DNA from: PBB1 sp046154125
GTDB taxonomy: Bacteria; Pseudomonadota; Gammaproteobacteria; Burkholderiales; Burkholderiaceae_C
Reading direction: 5' to 3'
NCBI GenBank assembly: GCA_046154125.1
Contig: JBJXEJ010000098.1
Coordinates: forward strand, 1-5,767
Length of the DNA stretch: 5,767 nt
Shown: in pieces, positions 5,733 through 5,767 of the stretch
Layout of the letters: each line of letters begins with the position of its first letter
Numbering within the stretch: the stretch's first letter is position 1
Notes under the pieces: generated by a model
What the model was told of the DNA's origin: nothing
Seen by the model: the letters and a program-made list of their open reading frames with translations, nothing else
Databases searched by the model: none
Made by a program: the position numbers and the translations under genes

Positions 5733-5767
5733 CTTCATTCGCTTAGACCAACTTCCGTTCTGGGTCG

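Larger units (their letters stand above)
5558..5767. other. Upstream region of the exported-protein gene, no supported gene
   Basis: One - strand frame (5738-5538) is open and overlaps the start of the exported-protein gene, but it has no family features and no convincing ribosome binding site. Apart from the promoter elements and an 8-G run (5725-5732) I see no structured element. The right edge cuts the sequence, so a neighbouring gene may end or begin just outside. Confidence 0.5.

Noticed and set aside
5538..5738. 66-residue - strand frame overlapping the start of the exported-protein gene
   Set aside because: It overlaps the start of a better-supported gene, lacks a ribosome binding site and has no recognisable pattern.

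Overview
The window is 5.8 kb of moderately GC-rich DNA, about 60-65% GC in coding parts by spot counts. Codon use and gene style fit a beta- or gammaproteobacterium; Burkholderiales (Comamonadaceae-like) would be my guess, but no marker gene settles the taxon. I see no rRNA, tRNA, CRISPR array or intact insertion sequence.

Layout. Bases 1-791 carry no convincing gene. They hold a nested inverted repeat (147-264), a second palindromic patch (414-446) and, at the end, a promoter. From 792 to 4162 two genes lie on the + strand, 38 bases apart, and probably form an operon. The first is a 152-residue MerR-family regulator. The second is a 957-residue VIT-VWA protein that starts at GTG 1289, not at the upstream ATG of the longest open frame. 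A 258-base convergent spacer with competing hairpins follows (4163-4420). On the - strand, 5557 to 4421 encodes a 378-residue predicted exported protein of unknown function. The last 210 bases hold its likely promoter, an 8-G run and no supported gene.

How the genes may work together. The MerR protein probably controls its own promoter and the downstream VIT-VWA gene. The promoter places the predicted transcription start at or next to the ATG, with no Shine-Dalgarno sequence, so the regulator may be translated from a leaderless mRNA. Three ATTCA/TGAAT half-sites overlap the -10 region and start codon and could be an autoregulatory operator. The VIT-VWA protein has a complete MIDAS metal site but no signal peptide, so it probably acts in the cytoplasm as a metal-dependent protein-interaction scaffold. 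Its last third contains two diverged copies of a ~128-residue module that I do not recognise, each beginning GL[ST]P and ending DAWPD. This duplicated module, under a dedicated MerR regulator, is the best candidate for something undescribed. The convergent exported protein shows no visible functional link to the pair.
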